64,000 nt of DNA from Rhodococcus tukisamuensis NBRC 100609 (GCF_001894985.1 NZ_BCXG01000002.1:62001-126000), one strand, 5' to 3'. Counted from the first letter of the stretch, positions 34,781 to 44,318 are shown. Translations and numbers: made by a program. Notes: a model not told the origin generated them from the sequence alone.

Positions 34781-35154
34781 CCGAGACCGCCGCGTCGGCG
34801 CGTCTGCGTACGACGTGCGGCCCGACGCAGGATCCTCGACTCGTCCTCCGAGGCCGAGTTCGCGAAGTGCAGCATGACCTGTTCGGCGTCCCCGCTCGAG
34901 CGGAGCACCTGACGAAGCAGATCGGCCGCGGTCTCCTCCCGGCTGCGTGTGGCTCGGTACCGATAGGCCCGTCCGACGCGTTGCCGGGACACCATGCCCT
35001 TGGTGTGCAGATTGTCGAGGACCGTCATCACGGTCGTGTACGCAAGCGGCCGCGGGGGTTGCAGTCGATCCATCACGTCTCGCACGCGGACCGGTTCGTC
35101 CACGCTCCACAGCACGTCCATCACCGCGGTCTCGAGGTCACCGAGTCCGATCAC
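34777..35154 (-). CDS. blaI: BlaI/MecI-family repressor
   Basis: The 125-residue winged-helix repressor matches the BlaI pattern: LGDLETAVMDVLWSVDEPVRVRDVMDRL, then LAYTTVMTVLDNLHTKGMVSRQRVGRAYRYRATRSREE. The C-terminal dimerisation region continues to a basic tail (RRTQTRRRGG). BlaI regulators dissociate from operators when cleaved or inactivated. Here it is paired with an M56 peptidase without a beta-lactamase gene, a mycobacterial-type arrangement linked to more than antibiotic response. The 33400 and 33425 palindromes are candidate targets. The start at 35154 has no strong Shine-Dalgarno motif. Confidence 0.9.
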   Translation of the reverse strand: MIGLGDLETAVMDVLWSVDEPVRVRDVMDRLQPPRPLAYTTVMTVLDNLHTKGMVSRQRVGRAYRYRATRSREETAADLLRQVLRSSGDAEQVMLHFANSASEDESRILRRAARRTQTRRRGGLG

Positions 35155-35465
35155 GCGGCCACCCCGGCGGGTCCCGGGAAGCCGAGCTTCTCGTCAGCGC
35201 GGGTTCCGCTCGCTCGTGCCATGCCGCAAGTACAAAACGCTACCAATCGAGAGTCAAGTTTCGAGGTGCCCTGTTCGAGTGCGCGGCCCGAGGACGACCC
35301 CGTCGGCGGCCACCCCGGGCGGCGGTGACGACCGTTCGCCGACAGTTCGGCGCCAACCACCGACGGACTGGTGTTGCCGACCTCGTATTCGCGCTGTGTG
35401 CACGCCGGTGTCCCCTAGTGTTCAGTGCACGTCACAAGCACACAAGTACTGGGAGAGGACAGCCG
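35155..35465. other. 311-bp intergenic region between blaI and prpE
   Basis: Divergent promoter region. It holds the candidate blaI promoter at 35229-35257, and the purine-rich leader GGGAGAGGAC (about 35452-35461) that serves prpE. I see no further conserved hairpin, tRNA or short gene. The prpE promoter could not be placed with confidence. Confidence 0.5.
35229..35257 (-). promoter_or_regulatory. Candidate blaI promoter
   Basis: On the minus strand a -35 TTGACT (35257-35252) and -10 TGTACT (35234-35229) are spaced by exactly 17 bp, 75 bp before the blaI start. The -10 is only a fair match. No obvious TACTA palindrome overlaps it. Confidence 0.45.
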
Positions 35466-37373
35466 ATGAGTGCAGTCGAGCGGGCCACGGGCTCATACGC
35501 CGAGGCCTTCCGTCAGAGCGTCGAGCAGCCGGAACAGTTCTGGCTCGAGGCCGCGGAAGCCGTCGACTGGGACGTCGCCCCGACTCGTGCGCTGGACTCG
35601 TCATCCGCCCCGATGTACCGCTGGTACCCGGACGCGACGATGAACACCTGCCGCAACGCGCTCGACCGGCACGTGGCGGCGGGCCGGGGTGAACAGGCCG
35701 CGCTGATCTACGACTCCGCCATGCTCGGCACCACCCGCACCTACAGCTACGCGCAGCTGCTCGACGAGGTGTCCCGGTTCGCCGGAGTGCTGACCGCGCA
35801 GGGCATCTCGGCCGGCGACCGCGTCATCGTGTACATGCCGATGATCCCGGAGGCGGCCGTCGCAATGCTCGCCTGCGCGCGCATCGGCGCGGTGCACTCG
35901 GTGGTGTTCGGCGGGTTCGCCGCCGCCGAGCTGGCCGCCCGTATCGACGACGCGGAGCCGAAGGCGCTGGTGACCGCGTCCGGCGGACTCGAGCCGGGCC
36001 GCACCATCGAGTACCTGCCGATGGTCGAGCGGGCGCTCGGGCTGACCGACAAGGCGCCCGCCGTCGTGATCGTCAAGGACCGTCCGAGCATCCCCGGCAC
36101 CGCTGCCGACGTCGCGGGCTGGCTGGACTGGGACGCCGAGGTCGCCGCGGCCGCCCCCGCGGACTGCGTGTCCGTGGCCGCGACCGATCCGCTCTACATC
36201 CTGTACACCTCGGGCACCACCGGGAAGCCGAAGGGTGTGGTCCGCGACAACGGCGGGCACGCGGTGGCGTTGACCTGGTCGATGCGCAACCTCTACGACA
36301 TCGGCGCCGGACAGGTGATGTGGACGGCCTCCGACGTCGGCTGGGTGGTCGGGCACTCGTACATCGTGTACGGCCCACTGCTCGCCGGCGCCACCACCGT
36401 GATGTACGAGGGCAAGCCGGTGGGCACGCCCGACGCCGGCGCATTCTGGCGGGTGGTTCAGGACCACCAGGTGCGGGCGCTGTTCACCGCACCGACCGCG
36501 ATCCGCGCGATCCGCAAAGAGGATCCGGATGCGAAAGAACTTGCCAACTACGACATCTCGTCGCTGACGACACTCTTCGCCGCGGGCGAGCGGCTCGACC
36601 CCGACACCTACGAGTGGGCGGGCAGGGTGCTCGGCGTGCCGGTCGTCGACCACTGGTGGCAGACCGAGACCGGTTGGGCGATCTGCGCGAACCTGCGGGG
36701 CCTCGAGCCGATGCCGATCAAGGCCGGATCCCCCACCGTCCCGGTGCCGGGCTACCGCGTCGAGATCCTGGACGGCGAGGGTGCGCCGGTCGAGGCGGGC
36801 ACCGAGGGCAACATCGTCATCGCCCTGCCGATGCCGCCCGGCACGCTCGCCGGGCTCTGGCGCGACGAGGACCGGTACGTCAGGTCGTACCTGTCCACCT
36901 TCGACGGCTACTACCTGACCGGCGACTCCGGGTACATCGACGAGGACGGGTACGTGTTCGTGCTCGGCCGCAGCGACGACGTGATCAACGTTGCCGGGCA
37001 CCGGCTCTCGACCGGCAGCATGGAGGCCGTGGTGGCCGAGCACCCCGAGGTCGCCGAGTGCGCGGTGATCGGGATCCGGGACGAGCTCAAGGGCCAGCGG
37101 CCCAGCGGCTACGTGGTGCTCAAGTCCGGTTCCGAGATCGATCCCGAGCAGCTGCGCAAGGACCTGGTCGCGATGGTCCGCGACCAGATCGGTGCCGTCG
37201 CGACCTTCCGTGACGTGACCGTGGTGCAGGCCCTGCCGAAGACCCGGTCCGGCAAGATTCTGCGCAAGACGATGCGTCAGATCGCCGACCACGACGAGTA
37301 CACGGTGCCGTCCACGATCGAGGATCCGGCGGTGCTCGACGCATTGGCCAAGCTGCTCGGTCCCGGCGCCTGA
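35466..37373 (+). CDS. prpE: Propionyl-CoA synthetase (PrpE)
   Basis: The 635-residue adenylate-forming enzyme converts propionate, ATP and CoA to propionyl-CoA. Core motifs: YTSGTTGKPKG (P-loop-like A3), DHWWQTETGW (PrpE-type; acetate enzymes more often have DTWWQTETG), GDSGYIDEDGY and PKTRSGKILRK near the C-terminus. The lysine in SGK (K597) is the usual acetylation-controlled catalytic residue. The ATG at 35466 follows GAGAGGAC with suitable spacing. The gene stands alone; the MctC-type symporters at the window start could supply propionate. Acetyl-CoA synthetase activity is a possible alternative, but the motif pattern favours PrpE. Confidence 0.88.
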   Translation: MSAVERATGSYAEAFRQSVEQPEQFWLEAAEAVDWDVAPTRALDSSSAPMYRWYPDATMNTCRNALDRHVAAGRGEQAALIYDSAMLGTTRTYSYAQLLDEVSRFAGVLTAQGISAGDRVIVYMPMIPEAAVAMLACARIGAVHSVVFGGFAAAELAARIDDAEPKALVTASGGLEPGRTIEYLPMVERALGLTDKAPAVVIVKDRPSIPGTAADVAGWLDWDAEVAAAAPADCVSVAATDPLYILYTSGTTGKPKGVVRDNGGHAVALTWSMRNLYDIGAGQVMWTASDVGWVVGHSYIVYGPLLAGATTVMYEGKPVGTPDAGAFWRVVQDHQVRALFTAPTAIRAIRKEDPDAKELANYDISSLTTLFAAGERLDPDTYEWAGRVLGVPVVDHWWQTETGWAICANLRGLEPMPIKAGSPTVPVPGYRVEILDGEGAPVEAGTEGNIVIALPMPPGTLAGLWRDEDRYVRSYLSTFDGYYLTGDSGYIDEDGYVFVLGRSDDVINVAGHRLSTGSMEAVVAEHPEVAECAVIGIRDELKGQRPSGYVVLKSGSEIDPEQLRKDLVAMVRDQIGAVATFRDVTVVQALPKTRSGKILRKTMRQIADHDEYTVPSTIEDPAVLDALAKLLGPGA

Positions 37374-37390
37374 CCGCCGCGACCACAGTT

Positions 37391-37428
37391 CGGTGAGGCC
37401 GCGGCCCTCCCGGTCGCGGCCGTCACCG
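37391..37428. terminator. Bidirectional hairpin between prpE and the HNH gene
   Basis: CGGTGAGGCCGCG pairs with CGCGGCCGTCACCG with a single bulge across an 11-bp loop, in the 68-bp gap between the convergent genes. Confidence 0.65.
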
Positions 37429-37441
37429 ACGAGTCGGACAC

Positions 37442-39358
37442 TCAAAACGACGGCGGTTCCTCGGGATTCGCCGATCTGTGGTGGCCGCGACTGCCGACGA
37501 TCCGCGGGCCGGGTACCGCCAGCGAGTCGCTGCCCTGCGCACCCGCCGGCAGCGTCACCTCGCTCGTACCGAGACTCGAAGTCCACAACAGGGCGTGACC
37601 GCGCAGCGCGACCACGTTCCACAGCCGCAACGTCTTGAGCTGATGATGAAAGGCACACAGGCACTCCAGGTTGGAGACAATCGTCCACCCACCCGCGGCG
37701 GGGTCCCATATTCGGAACTCGACGATGTGGTCGACCTGGCATGCGTCGGCAGGACGGGCGCAGCCCGGGAACCGGCAGTGCCCGTCCCGGGCACGGACCA
37801 TCGCCACCGTTGCCGCGTCCGGGCGGTAGGTCAGCGCACCGTCCGGCGGCGCCGGCAATCCCCCGTGCCCGTTCGGGTACTGCCCCAGCGCGAGAGTCGG
37901 ATCGGCCCGCACCGCGGCAAGGATCGCATCGGCGACCGTGCCGAGACTGAGCGGTACCGGTCGCATCGGGGGCTCACCCCGGGTCCGCTTGCCTGCTCGG
38001 GCACCCGACCTCGCAGACCGCACCGAGGCTGCCGAGCACGGTTTGCCGGGTGGTCGCGGTCCGTAGTCGGGCACGTATCCGGCCCTGCGGCGACCACCGC
38101 GGGCAAGGAACGAACGCACTCGGTACCGCGACCGTAGCGCCGGCGGCGCCTCGGGATCCGAGCCTGCGGGTGGATCGTTCGATGACGCGCAGGCTGCCTC
38201 AGCCACGAGTGCCTGCCCACCCACCGAAGCGGTGCCCCGCGCAACGGGTTGCGTCTCGAGATCGGCTACGCCGGCCGTAGATGGAGCGTCGGTGGTTGCA
38301 GCAGCATCGGTCGCGGCACCGTCGACTGCAGCAGCATCGGCTCCGACATCGGCGGTCACCGCCTCGGCAACATCGCCTACATCGGTGACCAAGCCTTGCT
38401 TCTCCGCAATGTCCAGTGCCTCCGCCAACAGCACCTGCCAGGTCCCGTCCGCAGCTAACCGCCTCGCCAGCTCCGGATCGATGAAGCCGTGCCCGTGCAG
38501 GTATGCCGGCTGCGACAACAACCCGACCAGGGTCGCGACGTCGACCGTGATCTGCGTCAACGGCGCCCGCCGGCCCGGCAGCGACGCCCTCCCCGACGCA
38601 GTACAGTCCTCCCGCTCGCACAGGCACGCCAGGTGCGGCTCACCGTGCATGATCGCCATCACCGCATCGGCCATCCGCTGCTGGGCACCCCGCAGGTCGT
38701 GCCGACACACCGTCGACGCCATCTCCGCGACCAGTTGCATGAACTGCGCGCCCTCCTCGGGCGACACCGTCACCTCGATCACCGACGAACTCCCCCTCGA
38801 CCGCCGCACCACCCGCCGACCGCGCCGCTCGAACTCCCGCTGCTCGGCCGCCTCCTGCGGCGAGTACTCGCAGATCAAGCGAAAGATCTCCCCCGCCAAC
38901 GGTCCCGGCGTCAACTGCCGTGCGGCAGCAACGATCTCCGTTTCCAGCGACGCCACCGTCTCGGGCCGCAATCCGGCCGTGTCCCGCGCAATCACCCGCA
39001 CCCGTGCGAAGTCGAGATCGCCCGCCTCGAAGGCCGCCCGCACCCTGGGCAACCGCAGCCGCAGATCCATCCCCAACTCCGCGTGACCCTGCGCGACCGT
39101 CCGGGAACATCCCCAGTGCACTGCCAACTCCGCGATCGCATTGTTGCCGCAGTCGGTGATGTCCCCCGACCCCAGCCGCACGTCCCGCTCGATCCACGAT
39201 TCCCAGAACCGGCCCGCCGCGAGCACCTTGAGTGCCGCGCACGTGTTCTCACCGCGCGCCGTCTCGGTCGCCTCGGTCAGGTCGATCGCTTCGGCCAGCG
39301 CCGCCGAGGTCTCCGCCTCGACCCTCGAGTTCGCTCCACCACCCCTGGTTTCGAACAT
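37442..39358 (-). CDS. DUF222/HNH endonuclease-like protein (13E12 repeat family)
   Basis: The 638-residue protein has an N-terminal DUF222 region (LAVHWGCSRTVAQGHAELG and the RVRVIARDTAGLRPETVASLE segment) and a C-terminal HNH domain (CRFPGCARPADACQVDHI, then SNLECLCAFHH). The family is known as the 13E12 repeat in mycobacteria and is common in actinobacterial chromosomes, with no confirmed function. This copy is longer than usual because residues of about 330-430 include an Ala/Asp-rich, low-complexity segment (VGADAAAVDGAATDAAATTD). The ATG at 39358 lacks a clear ribosome site; an in-frame GTG or ATG upstream at 39409 is possible. The gene is convergent with prpE. Confidence 0.85.
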   Translation of the reverse strand: MFETRGGGANSRVEAETSAALAEAIDLTEATETARGENTCAALKVLAAGRFWESWIERDVRLGSGDITDCGNNAIAELAVHWGCSRTVAQGHAELGMDLRLRLPRVRAAFEAGDLDFARVRVIARDTAGLRPETVASLETEIVAAARQLTPGPLAGEIFRLICEYSPQEAAEQREFERRGRRVVRRSRGSSSVIEVTVSPEEGAQFMQLVAEMASTVCRHDLRGAQQRMADAVMAIMHGEPHLACLCEREDCTASGRASLPGRRAPLTQITVDVATLVGLLSQPAYLHGHGFIDPELARRLAADGTWQVLLAEALDIAEKQGLVTDVGDVAEAVTADVGADAAAVDGAATDAAATTDAPSTAGVADLETQPVARGTASVGGQALVAEAACASSNDPPAGSDPEAPPALRSRYRVRSFLARGGRRRAGYVPDYGPRPPGKPCSAASVRSARSGARAGKRTRGEPPMRPVPLSLGTVADAILAAVRADPTLALGQYPNGHGGLPAPPDGALTYRPDAATVAMVRARDGHCRFPGCARPADACQVDHIVEFRIWDPAAGGWTIVSNLECLCAFHHQLKTLRLWNVVALRGHALLWTSSLGTSEVTLPAGAQGSDSLAVPGPRIVGSRGHHRSANPEEPPSF

Positions 39359-39449
39359 GGATGCGACGCTACGCCGGGGGTCCGACAACCGACCAAATCC
39401 ACCGATCACCGCCGGTCAGGGGTAAATACCGGCCGTCCGCGACCGGCCC

Positions 39450-40034
39450 TCAGCGAACGGCGTCGGCTGCGGCCTGGACGCGTCGGTAGTGCGCGAAACG
39501 ACGGTCGGCGTCTGTGTAGGGCAGGTTGTCGTTACCCTTCGTCATTCCCGCGACGCCGTCGATCAGCTCCCGACCGATGTCGGCGTGCCCGGCGTGGCGT
39601 GCCGTCTCGATGTTCATGTGCAGCAGGATCTGGTGCAGGGTGACATTCTCGTCGGGCCACCCCGGCGCGCATCCGGGAGAGTCGAGATCGAGGGCGCCGA
39701 ACGTCTCACCCGCGTGCTCCCACGAACGTCGGTAGAGACCGTCCACAATGAACTCCGTCGACTCCTCCGGGGTCGCCCACAGGTCGACGTTCTCGGCGGC
39801 GCCGGGCCGGTCCCAGGGCAACTCCATGGGGGCGGGCCGTCCGAAGACATCTCCGAAGTAGCCGAATTCGCACGCGGCCAGGTGTTTGACGAGACCGAGA
39901 AGGTTGGTACCGGTCGGCGTCAAAGGACGGCGGAGGTCGTACTCCGAGAGACCCTCCAGCTTCCACAGGACCGATTCACGCAGCACCTGCAGTCGCCCGA
40001 TCAGGTCTGACTTGTTCGCGGCTTGCGAGGTCAT
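39450..40034 (-). CDS. DinB-superfamily protein (DUF664 type)
   Basis: The 194-residue protein has the four-helix DinB layout with metal-ligand histidines: LVKHLAACEFGYFG (His near 50) and HMNIETARHAGHADI (about 138-152). The segment ESVLWKLEGLSEYDLRRPLTPTGTNLLGL is typical of DUF664 members. The fold includes mycothiol- and bacillithiol-dependent transferases, so a thiol-dependent detoxification role is possible; a specific reaction cannot be stated. The ATG at 40034 begins MTSQAANKSDLI. It diverges from the lipocalin gene with a 103-bp gap. Confidence 0.82.
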   Translation of the reverse strand: MTSQAANKSDLIGRLQVLRESVLWKLEGLSEYDLRRPLTPTGTNLLGLVKHLAACEFGYFGDVFGRPAPMELPWDRPGAAENVDLWATPEESTEFIVDGLYRRSWEHAGETFGALDLDSPGCAPGWPDENVTLHQILLHMNIETARHAGHADIGRELIDGVAGMTKGNDNLPYTDADRRFAHYRRVQAAADAVR

Positions 40035-40137
40035 CCAGGCAGCCTAGGCGGACAATCGAAGACACCGGTAGACCAATCCGCCCGGCGCGCGGCGCCGAAT
40101 CACCACTGACACGAACACCAGGCAGCGGAGGTTGATT

Positions 40138-40722
40138 GTGAGAAACGCCGTCGGAGCACTGCTCGCCGCGGGATCCGCCCTTCTCCTTGCGGTCCCTGCC
40201 CAGGCCCAGCCTGCACCGTTGGCGCCGGTGGCCGCCGTCGACATCGGGCGGTACACCGGGACCTGGCTGCAGCTCGCCGCGGTGCCACAACCGTTCAGCC
40301 TCGACTGCGCGCGCGACACCCGTGCGACGTACTCGCTGGTAGACGCCCGGAACGTCCGGGTCCAGAACAGCTGCGAGACCTGGTCCGGGAGCCGCAACGA
40401 GATCGTCGGCAATGCACGAGTCAACGACCCGGTCACGAACGCGCAGTTGCACGTGAGCTTCCCCGGCGTGCGGTCCCAGGACTCGCCGGACGGACCGACC
40501 AACTACGTCGTGACCTACCTCGCCGAGGACTACTCGTGGGCGTTGGTCGGGGACCCGGCCCGTTTCTCCGGCTTCGTGCTGTCGCGGGTCCCGGCCGTCA
40601 CCGCCGAGCAGTGGCGGCAGATCCGTGCGGTGGTCGAGTCACGCGGGTACAACTCGTGCCTGCTTCTCACCACGCCTACCTCCGGCGGACGCGACGACAT
40701 CCGTCCGCTCTGCACGCTCTGA
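40138..40722 (+). CDS. Secreted lipocalin-family protein (Blc-like)
   Basis: The 194-residue precursor has a Sec signal peptide (VRNAVGALLAAGSALLLAVPAQAQ, cleaved after AQA) and the lipocalin signature GRYTGTWLQLAAVP near residue 34, followed by the alternating beta-barrel pattern ending in SRVPAVTAEQWRQIRAVVESRGY. Bacterial lipocalins bind lipids or other hydrophobic ligands at the envelope. The GTG at 40138 is chosen because GGAGG lies six bases upstream. The mature protein has cysteines near 48 and 82 and two near the end, suggesting disulfides. It neighbours a DUF2867 reductase and a photolyase gene. Confidence 0.88.
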   Translation: MRNAVGALLAAGSALLLAVPAQAQPAPLAPVAAVDIGRYTGTWLQLAAVPQPFSLDCARDTRATYSLVDARNVRVQNSCETWSGSRNEIVGNARVNDPVTNAQLHVSFPGVRSQDSPDGPTNYVVTYLAEDYSWALVGDPARFSGFVLSRVPAVTAEQWRQIRAVVESRGYNSCLLLTTPTSGGRDDIRPLCTL

Positions 40723-40727
40723 CGGCT

Positions 40728-42206
40728 TCAGGATGCGCTCTGATGCCGACGGGCAGCGGTTCCGGTGATGTTGTTGACCATGCCCTTGAAGATGACCCCG
40801 TGGAACGGCAGGAGCGCGTACCAGTAGGCGCGGCCGGCGATTCCGCGTGGGAAGAAGATTGCCCGCTGGTCGAGGCGAGAACCGCGCGCCGCGGCGCGGA
40901 CCCGCCACTCGAGCCAGGCGCCACCCGGCGCGCGCATCTCCGCCCGCAGTCGCAGTAGGGCGCCGCGTTCGATCTTCTCCACCCGCCAGAAGTCGAGCGC
41001 GTCCCCGGTCTGGAGCCGTCGCGCATCACGACGGCCGCGACTGAGGCCCACCCCGCCGACCAGCCGGTCCAGCCAGCCGCGGACCGCCCACGCCAGCGGG
41101 AAGGAGTACCAGCCGTTCTCGCCGCCGATGCTCTCGACCACCTGCCACAGCGTCTGCGCGTCCGCCTCACAGGTCTTGCTGCGTTCGTCGGTGAACACCA
41201 CCTCGCCGGCCCAGACCGGGTCAGACGGGAGCGGGTCCGAGGGCGCTCCAACCGGTGCGGCGTTCGCCCACGTCGTCTCCACCTCGCCCCGCTCGATGCG
41301 GCCCAGGGCCAACCGCACCGCCTCCCGGTACGGGGTGAGTCCGCCCGCAGGCGGCGCAATGACGTCGTCGATGCCGTGTTCGGTCATCACCGCGTCGTTC
41401 TGCAACGACTCGATCAGCGCCCGCCCCAGACGAGACGGGATCGGGGTCACCAGCCCGATCCACAGGCCGGCCAGCCGCGGCGTCAGCACCGGGAGGACCA
41501 GGATGCGACGGTTGGCCAGACCCGCGACCTGCGCGTAGGTCCTCATCATGTCGCCGTAGCCCATCACGTCCGGTCCACCGATGTCGTAGGTACGACTGCG
41601 CGGCAACGGGGCCTCCGCCGCGGCAACCAGGTAGTGCAGGACGTCCCGGACCGCGATCGGTTGGATCCGGTTGTTCACCCACCGCGGCGTCGTCATCACC
41701 GGCAGCCGATTGGTCAGGTGCCGGATCATCTCGAACGATGCCGAACCGGATCCGATGACCACCCCTGCCTGCAACGCCATGGTCGGGATTCCCGAGTCGA
41801 TCAGGATCCGCCCGACCTGGGTGCGGGAACGCAGGTGCGCAGACAGTTCCACCCCCGCCGGGTGCAGCCCACCCAGGTAGACGATGCGCGACACGCCCGC
41901 GGACCGCGCCGCGGCCACCACGTGCTGTGCGCCACGGCGCTCGGCGTCGGTGAACGCCTCGCCGCCGCCCATGGAGTGGACGAGGTAGTAGACGACGTCG
42001 ATGTCCCCGAACGCCGCTGTCAGCGAGTCGGTGTCGTCCAGGTCGCCGCGGAAGATCTCGACGTCATGCGCCCACGGCACGTCCCGGAGCTTGTCCGGGG
42101 AACGCACCAGTACCCGAACCGAGTACGCGGCTGCGAGCAGTCGTGGTGTCACCCGGCCACCGATGTAGCCAGTCGCACCCGTGACCAGCACGCGCAGGTC
42201 GCCCAT
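40728..42206 (-). CDS. NAD(P)-binding SDR-like protein with C-terminal DUF2867 domain
   Basis: The 492-residue protein joins an extended NmrA-like Rossmann domain (VTGATGYIGG at about residue 7; region up to about 290) to a DUF2867 domain of about 160 residues (SFPLAWAVRGWLDRLVGGVGLSRG onward). The family is annotated as an SDR oxidoreductase with DUF2867, and its substrate is unknown. The active-site Tyr-x3-Lys of classical SDRs is not clear. It lies between the lipocalin and photolyase genes; such genes are neighbours in light-responsive clusters of several bacteria. The ATG at 42206 lies 20 bp after the photolyase stop. Confidence 0.85.
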   Translation of the reverse strand: MGDLRVLVTGATGYIGGRVTPRLLAAAYSVRVLVRSPDKLRDVPWAHDVEIFRGDLDDTDSLTAAFGDIDVVYYLVHSMGGGEAFTDAERRGAQHVVAAARSAGVSRIVYLGGLHPAGVELSAHLRSRTQVGRILIDSGIPTMALQAGVVIGSGSASFEMIRHLTNRLPVMTTPRWVNNRIQPIAVRDVLHYLVAAAEAPLPRSRTYDIGGPDVMGYGDMMRTYAQVAGLANRRILVLPVLTPRLAGLWIGLVTPIPSRLGRALIESLQNDAVMTEHGIDDVIAPPAGGLTPYREAVRLALGRIERGEVETTWANAAPVGAPSDPLPSDPVWAGEVVFTDERSKTCEADAQTLWQVVESIGGENGWYSFPLAWAVRGWLDRLVGGVGLSRGRRDARRLQTGDALDFWRVEKIERGALLRLRAEMRAPGGAWLEWRVRAAARGSRLDQRAIFFPRGIAGRAYWYALLPFHGVIFKGMVNNITGTAARRHQSAS

Positions 42207-42226
42207 CACTCGACGATAGCCCTGCC

Positions 42227-43564
42227 TCAGCGCCCGAGTTCGCCGAGACGCGCCAACGACTCTCGACGCTCGATGGCGTGGTCGACGACGGGGTCCGGGT
42301 ATCCGGACGGGCGGCCGGCCTTCAGCGCGTGCACGGCGCCGCCCGGGACCCCGCGCAACTCCGGTACCCAGCGGCGCACGTAGTCGCCGTCCGGGTCGAA
42401 CTTCTCGCCCTGAGTCGTCGGGTTGAACACCCGAAAGTACGGCGCCGCATCGGTTCCGCAGCCCGCGGTCCACTGCCAGCCGTGCTGGTTCGAGGCCAGG
42501 TCGCCGTCGAGCAGGTGGGACATGAAGTACCTGGCCCCACGCCACCAGGGCAGGTGCAGGTCCTTCACCAGGAAGGACGCGACGATCATCCTGACCCGGT
42601 TGTGCATCCAGCCCTCGGCGAGCAGCTGACGCATCCCGGCGTCGACAATCGGGAACCCCGTTCGCCCTTCGCACCATGCGGCCCAGGACAACTCGGCGTC
42701 CGGGCCGGTGTCGTACCGGATCGCGTCGAACCGGCTGTCGTAGTTGTGCCGGGCACTGTCCGGGCGGTGGTAGAGCACGTCGGCGTAGAACTCACGCCAC
42801 GCCAGCTGGCGCAGGAAGGCCTCCGGCCCAGCACCGCGCAGACCGGCGAGATCCGCGAGCACGGTGCGCGGGTGGACGGACCCGTACTTGAGATCCACCG
42901 ACAGTCGGCTGGTCCCGTCGAGGTCGGGCCGATCCCGAATCCTGTGGTAGTCGGCGAGGTCGCCGTCACGGAACCGCGCCCACCGCTCGAGCCCGGCGCG
43001 CTCCCCCGCCGCGGGCCCGTCCGATGTTGCGGGTCGCGGGACCGGCACCCGCGCAGGAAGTTCCGGATCGAGCCAGTCCACCGCGACACCCGAGCCGGCT
43101 GCGGGTGCGCGCCAGCCGTGGTCGAGCCACCGTCGGAAGTACGGCGTGAACACCCGGTAGGGACCGCCGTCGGCCTTCGTCACCCGCCCAGGCGCGACGG
43201 CATAGGGCGAGCCCGTCCGCACCAGCTGCACCCGCTCGGCGACCGCCTCGTCGCGCCGACGCCCGTACGGCCCGTAGTCCGCGCTGACGTGGACCTCGCT
43301 CGCGCCGACCGCCGCCGCGACCGCGGGGACGACCGACACAGGATCGCCCCGCACGACGCACAGGCGGCCGCCCAGCTGCTCGTCGAGTGCGGACAGGCTG
43401 CGGAACAGGTGGTCCCGCCGGACCGCACCGGACGGCCCGAGAATCGACTCGTCCAGGACGAAGAGCCCGAGCACCCCCGCGGCGCCGGCCTCGGCCGCCG
43501 CGGACAGCGCCGGCAGGTCCCCGGTGCGCAGGTCCCGGCGAAACCACATGACAGAGGCGGGCAT
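42227..43564 (-). CDS. phr: Deoxyribodipyrimidine photolyase
   Basis: The 445-residue protein has the DNA-photolyase alpha/beta N-terminus ([15 protein letters not shown]) and the C-terminal FAD-binding core. FAD and DNA-contact motifs are visible: [41 protein letters not shown] and [29 protein letters not shown]. The conserved tryptophans of the electron chain lie in this region. It repairs UV-induced cyclobutane pyrimidine dimers with light (class I). The ATG at 43564 gives [12 protein letters not shown]; the next ATG at 43549 is an alternative. Confidence 0.92.
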   Translation of the reverse strand: MPASVMWFRRDLRTGDLPALSAAAEAGAAGVLGLFVLDESILGPSGAVRRDHLFRSLSALDEQLGGRLCVVRGDPVSVVPAVAAAVGASEVHVSADYGPYGRRRDEAVAERVQLVRTGSPYAVAPGRVTKADGGPYRVFTPYFRRWLDHGWRAPAAGSGVAVDWLDPELPARVPVPRPATSDGPAAGERAGLERWARFRDGDLADYHRIRDRPDLDGTSRLSVDLKYGSVHPRTVLADLAGLRGAGPEAFLRQLAWREFYADVLYHRPDSARHNYDSRFDAIRYDTGPDAELSWAAWCEGRTGFPIVDAGMRQLLAEGWMHNRVRMIVASFLVKDLHLPWWRGARYFMSHLLDGDLASNQHGWQWTAGCGTDAAPYFRVFNPTTQGEKFDPDGDYVRRWVPELRGVPGGAVHALKAGRPSGYPDPVVDHAIERRESLARLGELGR

Positions 43565-43610
43565 GCCCGTCTTTCTACACCCGCCCGGCGGGTGCGGGCA
43601 CAATGCAGGG

Positions 43611-44318
43611 GTGACCGAACCCGCCGCCGCCACGGTCCTGGTCGTCGACGACGACCAGGACGTCCTGCTCTCCCTGCGCCGCGGCCTGCAGCTGTCCGGA
43701 TTCACCATCCTCACCGCGGCCAACGGCGCGGAGGCCCTGAGGGTGGTCGCGGACCGGAACCCCGACGCAATCGTCCTGGACATGAACATGCCCGTCCTCG
43801 ACGGCGCCAGCGTGGTGACCGCGCTGCGCGCGATGGGCAACGACATCCCGATCTGCGTGCTGAGTGCCCGTTCCTCGGTGGATGACCGGGTGGCGGGACT
43901 CGAGGCGGGCGCGGACGACTACCTCGTCAAACCGTTCGTCCTGGCCGAGCTCGTCGCTCGCATCCGCGCCATGCTGCGCCGGCGCGCGACACCGCCGCCG
44001 GCGCCCGCACCGCAGGGCGCGCTGACCGTCGGCGCGCTGACCGTCGACCTGCTCGGTCGGCGCGCTGTCGTCGGCGGCCACGAGATCGAGCTCACCAAAA
44101 GGGAATTCGAGCTGCTCGCCGTCCTGACGCGCAACAGCGGCGTGGTCCTGAGCCGTGAACGGCTGCTCGAACTCGTCTGGGGGTACGACTTCGTCGCCGA
44201 CACCAACGTCGTCGACGTGTTCGTCGGCTACCTGCGCCGCAAGCTCGAGGCAGACGGCCGCCCCCGCATCCTGCAGACCGTGCGCGGGGTGGGGTTCGTG
44301 CTGCGGGACGCGCAGTGA
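43611..44318 (+). CDS. prrA: Two-component response regulator PrrA
   Basis: The 235-residue OmpR/PhoB-type regulator has a receiver domain (phospho-acceptor D57 in [12 protein letters not shown], switch lysine K107 in YLVKPF) and a winged-helix DNA-binding domain (about 138-232). The receiver segment [38 protein letters not shown] matches M. tuberculosis PrrA (Rv0903c) as remembered. PrrA with PrrB adjusts to nutrient, oxygen and stress conditions and is essential in M. tuberculosis. The GTG at 43611 is chosen to give the usual start; the stop overlaps prrB as ATGA. The photolyase gene diverges from a 46-bp gap. Confidence 0.92.
   Translation: MTEPAAATVLVVDDDQDVLLSLRRGLQLSGFTILTAANGAEALRVVADRNPDAIVLDMNMPVLDGASVVTALRAMGNDIPICVLSARSSVDDRVAGLEAGADDYLVKPFVLAELVARIRAMLRRRATPPPAPAPQGALTVGALTVDLLGRRAVVGGHEIELTKREFELLAVLTRNSGVVLSRERLLELVWGYDFVADTNVVDVFVGYLRRKLEADGRPRILQTVRGVGFVLRDAQ

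Noticed and set aside
35398-35450. GTG...CAC spacings before prpE as a possible CRP site
   Set aside because: The spacings are 5 or 7 bp instead of the required 6, and the outer bases do not match.
37442-39358. Mobile element or intein because of the HNH domain
   Set aside because: The DUF222 domain makes it a 13E12-type protein. I see no terminal repeats, target duplication or split host gene.
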